DNA of 64,000 nucleotides from an uncultured Oscillospiraceae bacterium (GCA_947625045.1 CANQMW010000016.1:1-64000), one strand, 5' to 3'. Counted from the stretch's first letter, positions 31,359 to 41,043 are shown. The notes: generated from the sequence alone by a model not told the origin. A program made the numbers and translations.

Positions 31359-31961
31359 ATGACCCTCATACTCACGGCGGTCATCAGCTATCTCATAGGC
31401 TCCGTCAACAGCGCGATCCTGCTGGTGCGGGGGCTTTTCCACAAGGATATCCGCTCGTCCGGCAGCGGCAACGCCGGGGCCACCAACGCCGGCCGCTCCT
31501 ACGGCGCGGGGGTGGGCGCGCTGACCCTTTTGTGCGACGTATTAAAGGCGGTCGCCGCCTGCCTCATCGGCCATGCGCTGGCCGGGGACACGGGCCGGGC
31601 GCTGGGGGGGCTATTCTGCCTCATCGGCCACTGCTGGCCGGTCTTCTTCCACTTCCGGGGCGGCAAGGGCATGGCCGTGGGCACCGGGGCGCTGTTCACC
31701 ATCGACTGGCGGGTGACGCTTATCCTCATAGCCTTTTTCCTTCTGGTGTTCCTCATAGGCAGGAGGGTCTCTTTGAGCACCGTGCTCACCGTCATCGTCT
31801 ACCCGGCGGTATACTATCTCATGCACGGGGCGTGGGATATAACTTTGACCTTCACCACGGTAATGGCCGTGCTCATCGTGTTCCAGCACCGGAGCAACAT
31901 CGCCCGCATCATCAAGGGCACGGAGCCCAAGTTCGCATTCAAGCACGCCGACAAGAAGTGA
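31359..31961 (+). CDS. plsY: Glycerol-3-phosphate acyltransferase
   Basis: Membrane acyltransferase (200 aa) that uses acyl-phosphate to make lysophosphatidic acid. It has SYLIGSVNSAIL and IRSSGSGNAGATNAGR at the N-terminus and FRGGKGMAVGTGAL mid-protein, the three conserved PlsY loops. Five or so helices. GGAGG precedes the ATG. FeoAB follows 45 nt downstream on the same strand. Confidence 0.97.
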   Translation: MTLILTAVISYLIGSVNSAILLVRGLFHKDIRSSGSGNAGATNAGRSYGAGVGALTLLCDVLKAVAACLIGHALAGDTGRALGGLFCLIGHCWPVFFHFRGGKGMAVGTGALFTIDWRVTLILIAFFLLVFLIGRRVSLSTVLTVIVYPAVYYLMHGAWDITLTFTTVMAVLIVFQHRSNIARIIKGTEPKFAFKHADKK

Positions 31962-32006
31962 TCGGCTTTTGGGCGCGGCCATGCGCCTGGAGAGAGGGAG
32001 ACTGAC

Positions 32007-34361
32007 TTGACCTTAAAAGACCTGCCCATCGGGAAGAAGGCCACCATCGCCGTGGTTGGCGGCGAGGGGGCCCTGCGGCAGCACTTCTTGGACATGGGCG
32101 TCATCCCCGGCTCGGATATCGTGCTGGTGAAGTACGCGCCTCTGGGCGACCCCATGGAGTTCATGATCCACGGCTATGAGCTCACGCTGCGGGTGGCGGA
32201 CGCGGAGCAGATAGAGATAAAGGACGTGCGCGACCCGGAGGAGAACGCGCCGGGGAAGGCGGAATACCGCCGCAGGGTGAGCCATCCCGGTCTCGGCGAG
32301 AGCGGCAAGTACCACGAAAAGGCCACGGAGAATCCCCTGCCGGACTCGGAGACGCTGACCTTCGCTCTCGCGGGGAACCAGAACTGCGGCAAGACCACGC
32401 TTTTCAACCAGCTCACCGGCTCCAACCAGCACGTGGGCAACTTCCCCGGCGTCACGGTGGACAGGAAGGACGGGGTCATCAAGGGCCACGACAACACCCT
32501 CATCACCGACCTGCCGGGCATCTACTCCCTGTCCCCCTATACCAGCGAGGAGATCATCACCCGGGCCTTCATCCTGGAGGAGAAGCCCCGGGGCATCATC
32601 AACATCGTGGACGCGTCCAACATCGAGCGGAACCTCTACCTCACCATGCAGCTCATGGAACTGGACGTGCCCATGGTGCTGGCCCTCAACATGATGGACG
32701 AGGTGAAGGGCAACGGCGGCTCCATCAAGATCAACGAGATGGAGGACCTTTTGGGCATCCCGGTGGTGCCCATCTCCGCGGCGAAAAACGAGGGCATCGA
32801 CGAGCTGGTGGACCACGCCCTGCACGTGGCCAAATACCAGGAGCCGCCCCGGCGCATCGACTTCTGCCGGGAGGACAAAAACGGCGGCGCGGTGCATCGG
32901 TGCCTGCACGCCATCATGCACCTCATTGAGGACCACGCCAAGGACGCTTCCATCCCCGTCCGGTTCGCCGCCGGGAAGCTGGCGGAGGGGGACGAGGCCA
33001 TTGCCCAAGCCCTGAAGCTGGACCAGAATGAGCTGGAGACCTTGGAGCACATCGTGCGCCAGATGGAGGCGGAGAGCAGCATGGACCGGGCCGCCGCCAT
33101 CGCGGACATGCGCTTTACATTTATAAAAGACGTCTGCCAGGCCACGGTGGTGAAGCCCCATGAAAGCAAGGAGCGGGCCCGCAGCGCGGACATCGACAAG
33201 ATCCTCACCGGCAAGTTCACGGCCATCCCCTGCTTCGTCGCCATCATGGCGCTGGTGTTCTGGCTGACATTCGACGTCATCGGCGCGAGGCTGCAAAATG
33301 GGCTGGACCTTCTCATCCAGTGGCTGGCGGGCCAGGTGGACGGGCTGCTTCTTGCGATACACGCGGGCCCCGGCGTGCGCTCGCTGGTGATGGACGGCGT
33401 CTTCGCCGGGGTGGGGAGCGTTTTGAGCTTCCTGCCCGTCATCGTGGTGCTCTTTTTCTTCCTCTCCCTCATGGAGGACAGCGGCTACATCGCCCGGGTG
33501 GCCTTCGTGATGGATAAGCTTCTCCGGAAGCTGGGCCTCTCCGGCCGGAGCATCGTGCCCATGCTCTTGGGCTTCGGCTGCACCGTGCCGGGCATCATGG
33601 CCACCCGCACCCTGCCCTCGGAGCGGGACCGGAAGCTGACCATCCTGCTCACGCCCTTCATGAGCTGCAGCGCGAAGCTGCCCGTGTACGCCTTCTTCAC
33701 CGCCGCCTTCTTCCCGGCCCACCGGGGCGTCATCATGGTGGGGCTCTATATCCTGGGCATTCTGCTGGGCATTTTGATGGCGTTCCTGTTGAAGGGGACG
33801 GCCTTCAAGGGGGAGGCGGTGCCCTTCGTCATGGAGCTGCCCAACTACCGCATGCCAGGAGCCAAGAACGTGGGGCATCTTCTCTGGGACAAGGCAAAGG
33901 ACTTTCTCCAGCGGGCCTTCACCATCATTTTCGTGGCATCCATCGTCATATGGTTCCTGCAGACCTTCGACTTCCACCTGAACGTGGCGAAGACCTCCCA
34001 GGACAGCGTCCTGGCCTCCCTGGCGGGGCTCATCGCGCCCCTGCTGGCGCCCCTGGGGCTGGGGGACTGGCGCATATGCGTGGCCCTCATCACCGGCTTC
34101 ATGGCCAAGGAGAGCGTGGTATCCACCCTGTCGGTCCTCTTCGGCGCCGAGGTGGCCATCCAGTCCGTGCTGTCGCCCCTCGCGGCGGCCAGCCTTCTGG
34201 TGTTCTGCCTTTTGTACACCCCCTGCGTGGCGGCCATCGCCGCCGTGCGCCGGGAGCTGGGGGGCAGATGGGCCGCGGGCATGGTGGTGGGCCAGTGCCT
34301 CATCGCCTGGGTGGCCGCCCTCGCGGCCCGGCTCATCGGCATCGCCCTGGGAATGGGCTGA
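32007..34361 (+). CDS. feoB: Ferrous iron transporter, FeoA-FeoB fusion
   Basis: Fe2+ importer (784 aa) with FeoA built in. Residues 1-75 are an SH3-like FeoA domain (LRQHFLDMGVIPGSDI). The G domain starts near 120 with GNQNCGKTTLFNQLTG (G1), DLPGIYSL (G3) and LNMMDE (G4). The membrane part has about 8-10 helices with the Cys-containing LGFGCTVPGIMATRTL and TPFMSCSAKLPVYA. Start is TTG at 32007 after GAGAGGGAG. No separate feoA is seen. Length is longer than a lone FeoB by the FeoA domain. Confidence 0.96.
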   Translation: MTLKDLPIGKKATIAVVGGEGALRQHFLDMGVIPGSDIVLVKYAPLGDPMEFMIHGYELTLRVADAEQIEIKDVRDPEENAPGKAEYRRRVSHPGLGESGKYHEKATENPLPDSETLTFALAGNQNCGKTTLFNQLTGSNQHVGNFPGVTVDRKDGVIKGHDNTLITDLPGIYSLSPYTSEEIITRAFILEEKPRGIINIVDASNIERNLYLTMQLMELDVPMVLALNMMDEVKGNGGSIKINEMEDLLGIPVVPISAAKNEGIDELVDHALHVAKYQEPPRRIDFCREDKNGGAVHRCLHAIMHLIEDHAKDASIPVRFAAGKLAEGDEAIAQALKLDQNELETLEHIVRQMEAESSMDRAAAIADMRFTFIKDVCQATVVKPHESKERARSADIDKILTGKFTAIPCFVAIMALVFWLTFDVIGARLQNGLDLLIQWLAGQVDGLLLAIHAGPGVRSLVMDGVFAGVGSVLSFLPVIVVLFFFLSLMEDSGYIARVAFVMDKLLRKLGLSGRSIVPMLLGFGCTVPGIMATRTLPSERDRKLTILLTPFMSCSAKLPVYAFFTAAFFPAHRGVIMVGLYILGILLGILMAFLLKGTAFKGEAVPFVMELPNYRMPGAKNVGHLLWDKAKDFLQRAFTIIFVASIVIWFLQTFDFHLNVAKTSQDSVLASLAGLIAPLLAPLGLGDWRICVALITGFMAKESVVSTLSVLFGAEVAIQSVLSPLAAASLLVFCLLYTPCVAAIAAVRRELGGRWAAGMVVGQCLIAWVAALAARLIGIALGMG

Positions 34362-34390
34362 ACACGACATCATAACGACTTGGAGGCGCT

Positions 34391-35755
34391 ATGGAAAAGC
34401 TGAACATATGCCTTTTGAACGACTCCTTCCCGCCCTGCATCGACGGGGTGGCCAACGCCGTGGCCAACTACGGCCAGATCATCTCCGCGGGCCTGGGCAG
34501 GGCCGCGGTGGTGACGCCCTATTATCCCGACGTGGACGACGGGGCGTTCCCGTTCCCCGTGATACGCTATCCCAGCCTGGACGTGACGAAGCTGGTGGGC
34601 TACCGGGCGGGGCTTCCCTTTGACGCGGAGACCATGGAGAGGATGGAGGAGCAGGGCTTCGACCTCATCCACAGCCACTGCCCCATCATCTCCACCGTCC
34701 TGGCCCGGACCCTCCGGGACCGGATCGATAAGCCCCTGGTCATGACCTACCACACCAAGTTCGACATCGACATCGCCAACGCCATCCGGGGCAAGCTCCT
34801 GCGGGACGAGGCCGCCAAATTCCTGGTGCAGAACATCGCCGCCTGCGACGAGGTGTGGTGCGTGAGCCGGGGGGCGGGGGAGAACCTGCGGGGCCTGGGA
34901 TATGAGGGGGAGTACGTGGTCATGCCCAACGGCGTGGACCTTCCCCGGGGCCGGGTGGACCGGACCCTCATCGACAAAGCTACGGCGGGACTGGACCTGC
35001 CGGCGAATGTGCCGGTGTTCCTCTTCGTGGGCAGGATGATGTGGTACAAGGGTCTGCGCATCTCCCTGGACGCCCTGGCCGCGCTCATGGCCCAGGGGCG
35101 GGACTTCCGTATGGTGTTCGTGGGCGGAGGCGGCGACCTGGACGAGGTGAAGGAATATGCTTCCTCCCTTGGGCTGGACGGCAAGGTATTCTTCGTGGGG
35201 CCGGTCCACGACAGGGACCTGATCCGGGCCTGGTACTGCCGGGCGGATATGTTCCTGTTCCCCTCCACCTTCGACACCAACGGTCTGGTGGTCCGGGAGG
35301 CGGCGGCCTGCGGCCTGGGCAGCGTGCTCATCAAGGGCAGCTGCGCGGCGGAGGACGTGACCGACGGCCAAAACGGCCTTCTCATCGAGGAAAACGCCGC
35401 GTCCATGGCGGCCATGCTCTCCCGGCTCATGGATGTGCCCGGGACCATGGCTCAGGTGGGTGAGAATGCCCAGCGGGAGCTCTACATGTCCTGGGGCGAG
35501 GCGGTGGCCAGGGCCTATGAGCGCTACGGCGTGGTGGTGGAAAACTACCGCAGCCATAAGCCGAAGCACGATACCGTCACCGATGGCCTGGTCCACGGCA
35601 TGGCTGCCGCCCTGGACGGCATCAACCGGGGCCGGGAGCTGCTGGGTCAGGCGGAGGACGAGCTTGTCGGCGGCTACGGAGAGCTGAAAGCCCTCATAGA
35701 GGGGGAGAAGCGGAAGATCATGGCCTGGGTGGAGGACCTGACGGGCCGGAATTAA
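34391..35755 (+). CDS. Glycosyltransferase family 4
   Basis: GT-B fold retaining transferase (454 aa). N-terminal FPPCIDGVANAVANY binds acceptor and the C-terminal donor domain has FLFVGRMMWYKGL and the E-X7-E segment in FDTNGLVVREAAACG. LIHSHCPIIST and MTYHTKFD resemble diacylglycerol glucosyltransferases, so membrane glycolipid synthesis is one possibility, but the acceptor is not certain. The last 70 residues form an extra charged helix. TTGGAGG precedes the ATG; a strong terminator follows. Confidence 0.87.
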   Translation: MEKLNICLLNDSFPPCIDGVANAVANYGQIISAGLGRAAVVTPYYPDVDDGAFPFPVIRYPSLDVTKLVGYRAGLPFDAETMERMEEQGFDLIHSHCPIISTVLARTLRDRIDKPLVMTYHTKFDIDIANAIRGKLLRDEAAKFLVQNIAACDEVWCVSRGAGENLRGLGYEGEYVVMPNGVDLPRGRVDRTLIDKATAGLDLPANVPVFLFVGRMMWYKGLRISLDALAALMAQGRDFRMVFVGGGGDLDEVKEYASSLGLDGKVFFVGPVHDRDLIRAWYCRADMFLFPSTFDTNGLVVREAAACGLGSVLIKGSCAAEDVTDGQNGLLIEENAASMAAMLSRLMDVPGTMAQVGENAQRELYMSWGEAVARAYERYGVVVENYRSHKPKHDTVTDGLVHGMAAALDGINRGRELLGQAEDELVGGYGELKALIEGEKRKIMAWVEDLTGRN

Positions 35756-35770
35756 ATACGTATAAGAACG

Positions 35771-35808
35771 CCCGCGGCCGGGAAAACTGGCCGCGGGTGA
35801 TATTTTTT
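35771..35808 (+). terminator. Terminator after the GT4 gene
   Basis: Nine-bp perfect GC stem (35771-35779 with 35789-35797) followed by TGATATTTTTT. The T tract runs into the TTG start of the next gene. Confidence 0.85.
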
Positions 35809-36448
35809 GGATGAAGCGAAGCGGGAAGAGATACGGGAGCTGGGCACGGCGGCCCCTGCCCAGATACAGGTGCTCACCATCATCGGCCAGATCGAGGGCC
35901 ACCAGGTGCTGGGGGAGGAGAACAAGACCACCAAGTATGAGCATGTACTGCCCCTGCTGGCGGCGGTGGAGGAGTCCCCGGACGTGAAGGGCCTGCTCAT
36001 CCTCCTCAATACCGTGGGCGGGGATATCGAGGCGGGCCTCGCCATCGCGGAGCTCATCGCGGGCATGGCCAAGCCCACCGCGTCCCTGGTGCTGGGGGGC
36101 GGCCATTCCATCGGCGTGCCCCTGGCCGTGGCGGCCAAGCGCAGCTTCATCGCCCCCAGCGCCTCTATGACCATCCACCCCGTGCGCATGAACGGGACGG
36201 TCATCGGCGTGAGCCAGACTTATGAGTACTTTGCCCGGACCCAGGAGCGGATCGTCCGGTTCGTCACCGCCAATTCCCAGATAGGCCGGGAGCGGTTTTT
36301 GGAGTACATGCTCCGCACCGGGGAGCTGGCCAACGACGTGGGCAGCATCGTGGACGGCCAGGAGGCGGTGGCCTGCGGGCTCATGGACAGCCTGGGCAGT
36401 CTCGCCGACGCCCTGCGCTGGCTCCATGGTCAGGGAGAGAGGGAATAA
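35807..36448 (+). CDS. tepA: TepA-like Clp protease
   Basis: ClpP-fold serine protease (213 aa) of the TepA/YmfB type, linked in Bacillus to sporulation or secretion. NTVGGDIEAGLAIAELI is the substrate cleft, Ser lies in GGGHSIGVPLAV and His in MTIHPVRMNG. The only available start is TTG at 35807, because a TGA is in frame at 35798-35800. That start sits in the T tract of the preceding terminator, with its ribosome binding sequence inside the stem, so translation from read-through transcripts would be hindered. Confidence 0.87.
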   Translation: MDEAKREEIRELGTAAPAQIQVLTIIGQIEGHQVLGEENKTTKYEHVLPLLAAVEESPDVKGLLILLNTVGGDIEAGLAIAELIAGMAKPTASLVLGGGHSIGVPLAVAAKRSFIAPSASMTIHPVRMNGTVIGVSQTYEYFARTQERIVRFVTANSQIGRERFLEYMLRTGELANDVGSIVDGQEAVACGLMDSLGSLADALRWLHGQGERE

Positions 36449-36480
36449 GAGTTTCACAGGGAAACGGAGAAAAAAGGGCT

Positions 36481-36584
36481 CCCGCGAAAGCCCAGCGAAG
36501 CGGGTTTCGCGGGAAAAAGGAAGAAGAGCCTTGACCGATGAGGGGGCCTGGTTTACCAGGACCTCGAATCTTCAAGGCTCTTCT
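36481..36584 (-). repeat. tRNA-associated double-hairpin element, copy 2
   Basis: Same layout as the copy at 22992-23095, again 4 nt past a tRNA CCA on the minus strand. First stem: arms 36572-36584 and 36522-36534; second stem: arms 36505-36513 and 36481-36489. The loop of about 37 nt is identical to copy 1, while stem positions differ in matched pairs (three in the first stem, several in the second). Confidence 0.85.
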
Positions 36585-36588
36585 GACG

Positions 36589-36662
36589 TGGCAGCGGGAG
36601 AAGGATTCGAACCCTCACATACGGAGTCAGAGTCCGCTGTGCTACCTTTACACAATCCCGCT
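36589..36662 (-). tRNA. tRNA-Gln (anticodon CTG)
   Basis: Seventy-four nt with encoded CCA. Acceptor AGCGGGA/TCCCGCT, anticodon stem GCGGA/TCCGT with loop CTCTGAC (anticodon CTG), T arm with TTCGAAT. Reads CAG codons. Confidence 0.96.
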
Positions 36663-36766
36663 ACGCTCAACAACGTGCATTATGCCACCAAACAGGCAAA
36701 AAGTCAAGAATTTTTTACCTCATTTTTTACCCGATTTGATGGGCTTTTTTGGGGATTTTTCAATAT

Positions 36767-36797
36767 AAGAGCCCGGAAACGATGTTTCCGGGCTCTT
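36767..36797. terminator. Terminator of the ROK gene
   Basis: Fourteen-bp perfect stem (36767-36780 with 36784-36797), then TATATT on the minus strand. Its stem core is nearly the same as the terminator at 47276-47308. Confidence 0.8.
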
Positions 36798-36804
36798 GCC
36801 ATGC

Positions 36805-37923
36805 TCATATATCGTTGATGAACTCCTGGATGAAGTGGCAGGCGGCGCCCAGGACGGAGCTGTGGCTGCCCAGGGTGCTCAATTGGAGAAAGCCGGAGCC
36901 CCCGTCCAGGATGCTGCCGTCGGCCACGTACTTTTGCAGCAGGGGGAACCAGGGGCCCAGGTAGCCGGTGAGGTATCCGCCCAGCACCACGTCGCAATCC
37001 AGAGCCATGTGGATGTTGTTCACGCCGATGGCCAGATGGCGCAGCATGTCCCCCCACAGGGCGGAGCAGGCCGGGTCGTTGTCCCGGACCCTGTCGAAGA
37101 ACTCCTCCACAGCATAGCCCGCGGCCTGGATGCGCCGCACGGAGCAGTAGGCCTCCAGGCATCCCCGCCGCCCGCAGCTGCATGCCAGGCCTCCCGGCTC
37201 CACGCACATATGGCCGAACTCGCCGCTTCTCTGGGTGCGGCCGGTGTAGAGGCTGTTTCCGATGAGGATGGCGCCGCCTACGCCGCCCTCCAGGGAGAGG
37301 TAGGCCATGTTGGGCTGATGGTCCCGGATGAACCACTCGGCGCTGCCGCCGCAGTTGGCGTCGTTGTCCACATACAGGGGGTAGGGGATACGGGCGTAGA
37401 GCCCGCCCAGAGAGGTGTCCCGCAGGCCCAGTGTGGGGGCGAACAGCAGCTGCCGTTTGTCGGCGGAGAGGATGCCCGGGATGGACACGCCCACCCCCAG
37501 CAGCCGGAACCGGTCCACGGCGTTCTCGTCCAGGAACGTCTCCAGTTCTGCGGCCAGGGGCCCGCCCAGGTCGGGGCCAGGGACAAAGGGCACGTTCTTA
37601 TAGACAAGCTGCCGCAGCCGCAGGTCCGTCACCGCCAGCCGGAGCCGGTCGTCCGTGACGGATATGCCCACGGCCAGCCTGGCCTCCGGCACGATGGCCA
37701 GGCCGCTGGCGCTGCGGCCGCCGGTGGCCCGCTGCTGGCCGGAATAGGCCACGAGACCCATGTCCATCAGCTCGTTCACGTTCTGGTACACCGTGGGCAT
37801 ACTCAATCCCAGGGCCCGGGCCAGGTCCTGCTTGCCGCAGAATCCATCGGACCGGTGGAGATAGCGGTAGATGCTGCCGCGGGCGGATTTGCGCGGATAA
37901 GAAGTGTTATTGGCCTTGTCCAT
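36805..37923 (-). CDS. ROK family transcriptional repressor (XylR-like)
   Basis: Sugar-responsive regulator (372 aa). The N-terminal winged helix (GKQDLARALGLSMPTVYQNVNELMDMGLV) is followed by a ROK kinase-like domain with GVGVSIPGIL, GGAILIGN and the zinc motif CSCGRRGCLEAYC. It is divergent from the ChvE-GguAB-xylulokinase operon and is the obvious controller. The shared intergenic region holds two similar TTAGTT-containing sites. A TTGACA/TATAAT promoter drives it. Confidence 0.92.
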   Translation of the reverse strand: MDKANNTSYPRKSARGSIYRYLHRSDGFCGKQDLARALGLSMPTVYQNVNELMDMGLVAYSGQQRATGGRSASGLAIVPEARLAVGISVTDDRLRLAVTDLRLRQLVYKNVPFVPGPDLGGPLAAELETFLDENAVDRFRLLGVGVSIPGILSADKRQLLFAPTLGLRDTSLGGLYARIPYPLYVDNDANCGGSAEWFIRDHQPNMAYLSLEGGVGGAILIGNSLYTGRTQRSGEFGHMCVEPGGLACSCGRRGCLEAYCSVRRIQAAGYAVEEFFDRVRDNDPACSALWGDMLRHLAIGVNNIHMALDCDVVLGGYLTGYLGPWFPLLQKYVADGSILDGGSGFLQLSTLGSHSSVLGAACHFIQEFINDI

Positions 37924-37949
37924 TCCCGGCGCCTCCCGGATGTCAATTA

Positions 37950-38061
37950 TTAGTTAGGTAAAACGCAAGAATAGATTATAACAAAAGGACAGGTTATGTC
38001 AATCTTTTTTGGTTTAAAATGCCAAAAATCCCGAAAGTTAAGTAAAGTTAGTTTATTTAAT
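37950..38061. promoter_or_regulatory. Candidate ROK operator sites
   Basis: TTAGTTAGGTAAAAC (37950-37964) lies just past the ROK -10, and TTAGTTTATTTAAT (38048-38061) lies upstream of the sugar operon promoter, next to further GTTA repeats. Both resemble half of the XylR operator of Bacillus. Binding is inferred. Confidence 0.5.
37975..38002 (-). promoter_or_regulatory. Promoter of the ROK regulator
   Basis: Minus strand: TTGACA (37997-38002), 16-bp spacer, TATAAT (37975-37980). Confidence 0.85.
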
Positions 38062-38137
38062 AGAGAAGGGCAACTGCCATTATGCACAAAAAATGAGGTA
38101 AAATAAGGGGGGCGTTGACAAAAATACTAAAAACGCA

Positions 38138-38166
38138 TTGACAAAACATAAACGACTTTATAAAAT
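38138..38166 (+). promoter_or_regulatory. Promoter of the sugar transport operon
   Basis: TTGACA (38138-38143), 17-bp spacer, TAAAAT (38161-38166). A second TTGACA lies 23 bp upstream (38115-38120). The leader then holds a dyad GTGGAT-N7-ATCCAC (38180-38198). Confidence 0.85.
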
Positions 38167-38242
38167 ATTTGGCAAGGAAGTGGATCGAGAGTATCCACAA
38201 AAACCATCCCTATATGGGAAATAATTAATAAGGAGAACCACT

Positions 38243-39364
38243 ATGAAAAAGGCACTTTCCATCCTGCTCGCGCTGGTCATGGTCCTGAGCCTGTGCTCCA
38301 TGGGCTTCGCCGCCGAGGAGAAGACCGTGGGCATCGCGATGCCCACCCGTTCCCTGGAGCGCTGGAACCGTGACGGCGAGTATCTGCAGGAGCAGTTCGA
38401 GGCCGCCGGCTACGGTGTTGAGCTGGTGTACTCCGACAACGACATCACCCAGCAGAACAACGACATCGGCAACCTGATCGCCGACGGCGTGGACCTGCTC
38501 ATCATCTCCGCCATCGACGGCGAGAGCCTGACCCAGACCCTGGCCGACGCGAATGACGCGGGAATCCCCGTCATCGCCTATGACCGTCTGATCATGAACA
38601 CCGACGCCATCAGCTACTATGTCTCCTTCGATAACTACACCGTCGGCGTGCTGCAGGGCCAGTTCGTCATCGACACCCTGGGCCTGGACCTGGAGGACAC
38701 CTCCAAGACCTACAACATCGAGTTCACCGCCGGTGACCCCGCTGACAACAACGCCGGCTTCTTCTTCGGCGGTGCGTTCGACACCCTGAAGCCCTACATC
38801 GACGCGGGCATCCTGAATATCCCCTCTGGCAAGACTGAGTTCGAGCAGGTCGCCACTCCCGCCTGGAGCACCGACACCGCTCTGACCAACATGCAGAACA
38901 CCCTGGCTTCCTACTACTCCGACGGCACCGTCCTTGACGTGGCCCTGTGCTCCAACGACTCCACCGCTCTGGGCGTCGCTCAGGCCATCACCTCCGACTA
39001 TGCCGGCGACAACCAGCCCCTGGTGACCGGTCAGGACGGCGATATCGCCAACCTGCAGAACATCGTGGACGGCCTGCAGACCATGACGGTCTACAAGAAC
39101 GTGTCCGACGAGGCTGGCACTACCCTGGAGCTCGGCAAGGCCATCCTGGCCGGCGAGACTCCTGCCGCGGAGCTGCTGGAGAACCTGAGCGCGGAGGCTT
39201 CCTATGATACCGAGACCTATGACAACGGCACCGGCGTCATCCCCTCCTACCTGCTGGTTCCCTACGTGATCACGAAGGACAGCCTGGACCGTCTGGTGGA
39301 GACCGGCCTCTACGAGTGGGATGCCAACAACCAGTATCTGGTGTCCACCGCCGCGACCACCTGA
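38243..39364 (+). CDS. chvE: ChvE-like multiple-sugar-binding protein
   Basis: Periplasm-facing PBP-I sugar-binding protein (373 aa), the ligand receptor of the importer. Sec signal MKKALSILLALVMVLSLC...GFAAEE; the cysteine in the core is not in a clear lipobox. Body motifs VGIAMPTRSLERW, NLIADGVDLLIISAIDG, GIPVIAYDRLI and YYVSFDNYTVG match ChvE/XylF-like proteins. Codon use is strongly optimised, implying high expression, and a hairpin after the gene separates it from the ATPase. Confidence 0.93.
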   Translation: MKKALSILLALVMVLSLCSMGFAAEEKTVGIAMPTRSLERWNRDGEYLQEQFEAAGYGVELVYSDNDITQQNNDIGNLIADGVDLLIISAIDGESLTQTLADANDAGIPVIAYDRLIMNTDAISYYVSFDNYTVGVLQGQFVIDTLGLDLEDTSKTYNIEFTAGDPADNNAGFFFGGAFDTLKPYIDAGILNIPSGKTEFEQVATPAWSTDTALTNMQNTLASYYSDGTVLDVALCSNDSTALGVAQAITSDYAGDNQPLVTGQDGDIANLQNIVDGLQTMTVYKNVSDEAGTTLELGKAILAGETPAAELLENLSAEASYDTETYDNGTGVIPSYLLVPYVITKDSLDRLVETGLYEWDANNQYLVSTAATT

Positions 39365-39408
39365 TAGGTATATAGGTATATAAGCCTTATCTGACGCATA
39401 GCTAGACC

Positions 39409-39438
39409 GAGGGGCGGGGGATGACCCCGCCCCTCTTT
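39409..39438 (+). terminator. Partial terminator between chvE and gguA
   Basis: Eleven-bp GC stem (39409-39419 with 39425-39435) then TTT. It likely limits transcription of the downstream genes relative to the binding protein. Confidence 0.7.
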
Positions 39439-39490
39439 CCATATCCGCCTGTTCCGGTATGGCCGGGCGGGCCAAGAGGAGGCATGGGAT

Positions 39491-41026
39491 TTGGCAGATA
39501 ACATTCTTGTGATGAAAAACATCACAAAGGAATTCCCCGGCGTAAAGGCCCTGGACAACGTGAATCTGGAAGTGGAGCGGGGCGAGATACACGCCCTGGT
39601 GGGCGAAAACGGCGCCGGCAAATCCACTCTGATGAACGTGCTCAGCGGCATCTATCCCTACGGCACCTATACCGGCGACATCATCTACGAGGGCCAGGAG
39701 TGCCGGTTCAAGACCCTGCGGGACAGCGAGGAGAGGGGCATCGTCATCATCCACCAGGAGCTGGCGCTGATCCCGGAGCTGTCCATCGGGGAGAACATGT
39801 TCCTGGGCAACGAGCGGAAGGGCAAGTTCGGCATCGACTGGGACAGGACCTACCATGAGGCGGAGCAGCACATGAACCAGGTGGGCCTTAAGGACGACGC
39901 CACTACCCTCATCAAGGACATCGGCACCGGCAAGCAGCAGCTGGTGGAGATCGCCAAGGCCCTCAGCAAGAACGTGAAGCTGCTCATACTGGATGAGCCC
40001 ACCTCCTCGCTGAACGAGGAGGATTCCCGCATGCTTCTGAACCTTTTGCTGGACTTCAAGAAGCAGGGGCTCACCTCCATCATCATCTCCCACAAGATCA
40101 ACGAGATCGCCTACGTGGCCGACAAGATCACCGTGGTCCGGGACGGCGCTACCATCGAGACCATCGACAACACCGACCGGAAGGTGGACGAGGACCGTAT
40201 CATCCGGGGCATGGTGGGCCGGGAGCTCTCCGACCGGTATCCCGCCCGGGAGCACAAGATCTCCCCGGAGATCGGCATGGAGGTCAAGAACTGGACCGTC
40301 TACCATCCCGTGTACATCGAGAAGAAGGTGGTGGACAACGTCTCCTTCAACGTCCATAAGGGGGAGATCGTGGGCTTCTCCGGCCTGCAGGGCGCAGGGC
40401 GCACGGAGCTTGCCATGAGCATCTTCGGCGGCTCCTACGGAACCAACATCTCCGGGGAGCTGTCCATCGGAGGCAAGCCCATAAAGCTCAAAAGCGAGCG
40501 GGCGGCCATCGAGGCGGGCCTGGCCTACGTCACCGAGGACCGGAAGGGCAACGGCCTGGTCCTGGAGGAATCCATCGCCCAGAACACCACGCTGGCGCGG
40601 CTGGAAAAGGTCTGCTCCCACGGCATCATCGACGTGGACAAGGAAAACGCCGCCGCCGAGGAGTTCCGGGAAAAGCTGAACACCAAGACGCCCTCCGTCC
40701 AGCAGCTGGTGGGCAACCTCTCCGGCGGCAACCAGCAGAAGGTGCTGTTGGCCAAGTGGATGTTCGCCGACGCGGACGTGCTGGTGCTGGACGAACCCAC
40801 CCGCGGCATCGACGTGGGCGCGAAATATGAGATATACTGCATCATGAACGATATGGTGGCCCAGGGGAAATCCGTCATCATGATATCCTCCGAGATGCCG
40901 GAGCTGCTGGGCATGTGCGACCGGATATACGTCATGAACGAGGGCTGCATGGTGGCGGAGATGGCCGCCGCCGACGCCACTCAGGAGAAGATCATGGCCG
41001 CGATCCTCAAATCCGATAAAGCTTGA
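39491..41026 (+). CDS. gguA: Multiple monosaccharide ABC transporter ATPase
   Basis: Tandem-ABC ATPase (511 aa) of a ChvE-GguAB importer. First cassette Walker [10 protein letters not shown] and Walker [13 protein letters not shown]; second cassette has [23 protein letters not shown] and [16 protein letters not shown]. Start is TTG (39491-39493), 8 nt after AGGAGG. It is followed by the permease 17 nt later. Confidence 0.95.
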   Translation: MADNILVMKNITKEFPGVKALDNVNLEVERGEIHALVGENGAGKSTLMNVLSGIYPYGTYTGDIIYEGQECRFKTLRDSEERGIVIIHQELALIPELSIGENMFLGNERKGKFGIDWDRTYHEAEQHMNQVGLKDDATTLIKDIGTGKQQLVEIAKALSKNVKLLILDEPTSSLNEEDSRMLLNLLLDFKKQGLTSIIISHKINEIAYVADKITVVRDGATIETIDNTDRKVDEDRIIRGMVGRELSDRYPAREHKISPEIGMEVKNWTVYHPVYIEKKVVDNVSFNVHKGEIVGFSGLQGAGRTELAMSIFGGSYGTNISGELSIGGKPIKLKSERAAIEAGLAYVTEDRKGNGLVLEESIAQNTTLARLEKVCSHGIIDVDKENAAAEEFREKLNTKTPSVQQLVGNLSGGNQQKVLLAKWMFADADVLVLDEPTRGIDVGAKYEIYCIMNDMVAQGKSVIMISSEMPELLGMCDRIYVMNEGCMVAEMAAADATQEKIMAAILKSDKA

Positions 41027-41043
41027 TAGCGGGGGAGTTAAAA

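Noticed and set aside
39365-39382. Tandem GGTATATA repeat after chvE
   Set aside because: Two short AT-rich units only; no array or functional context.
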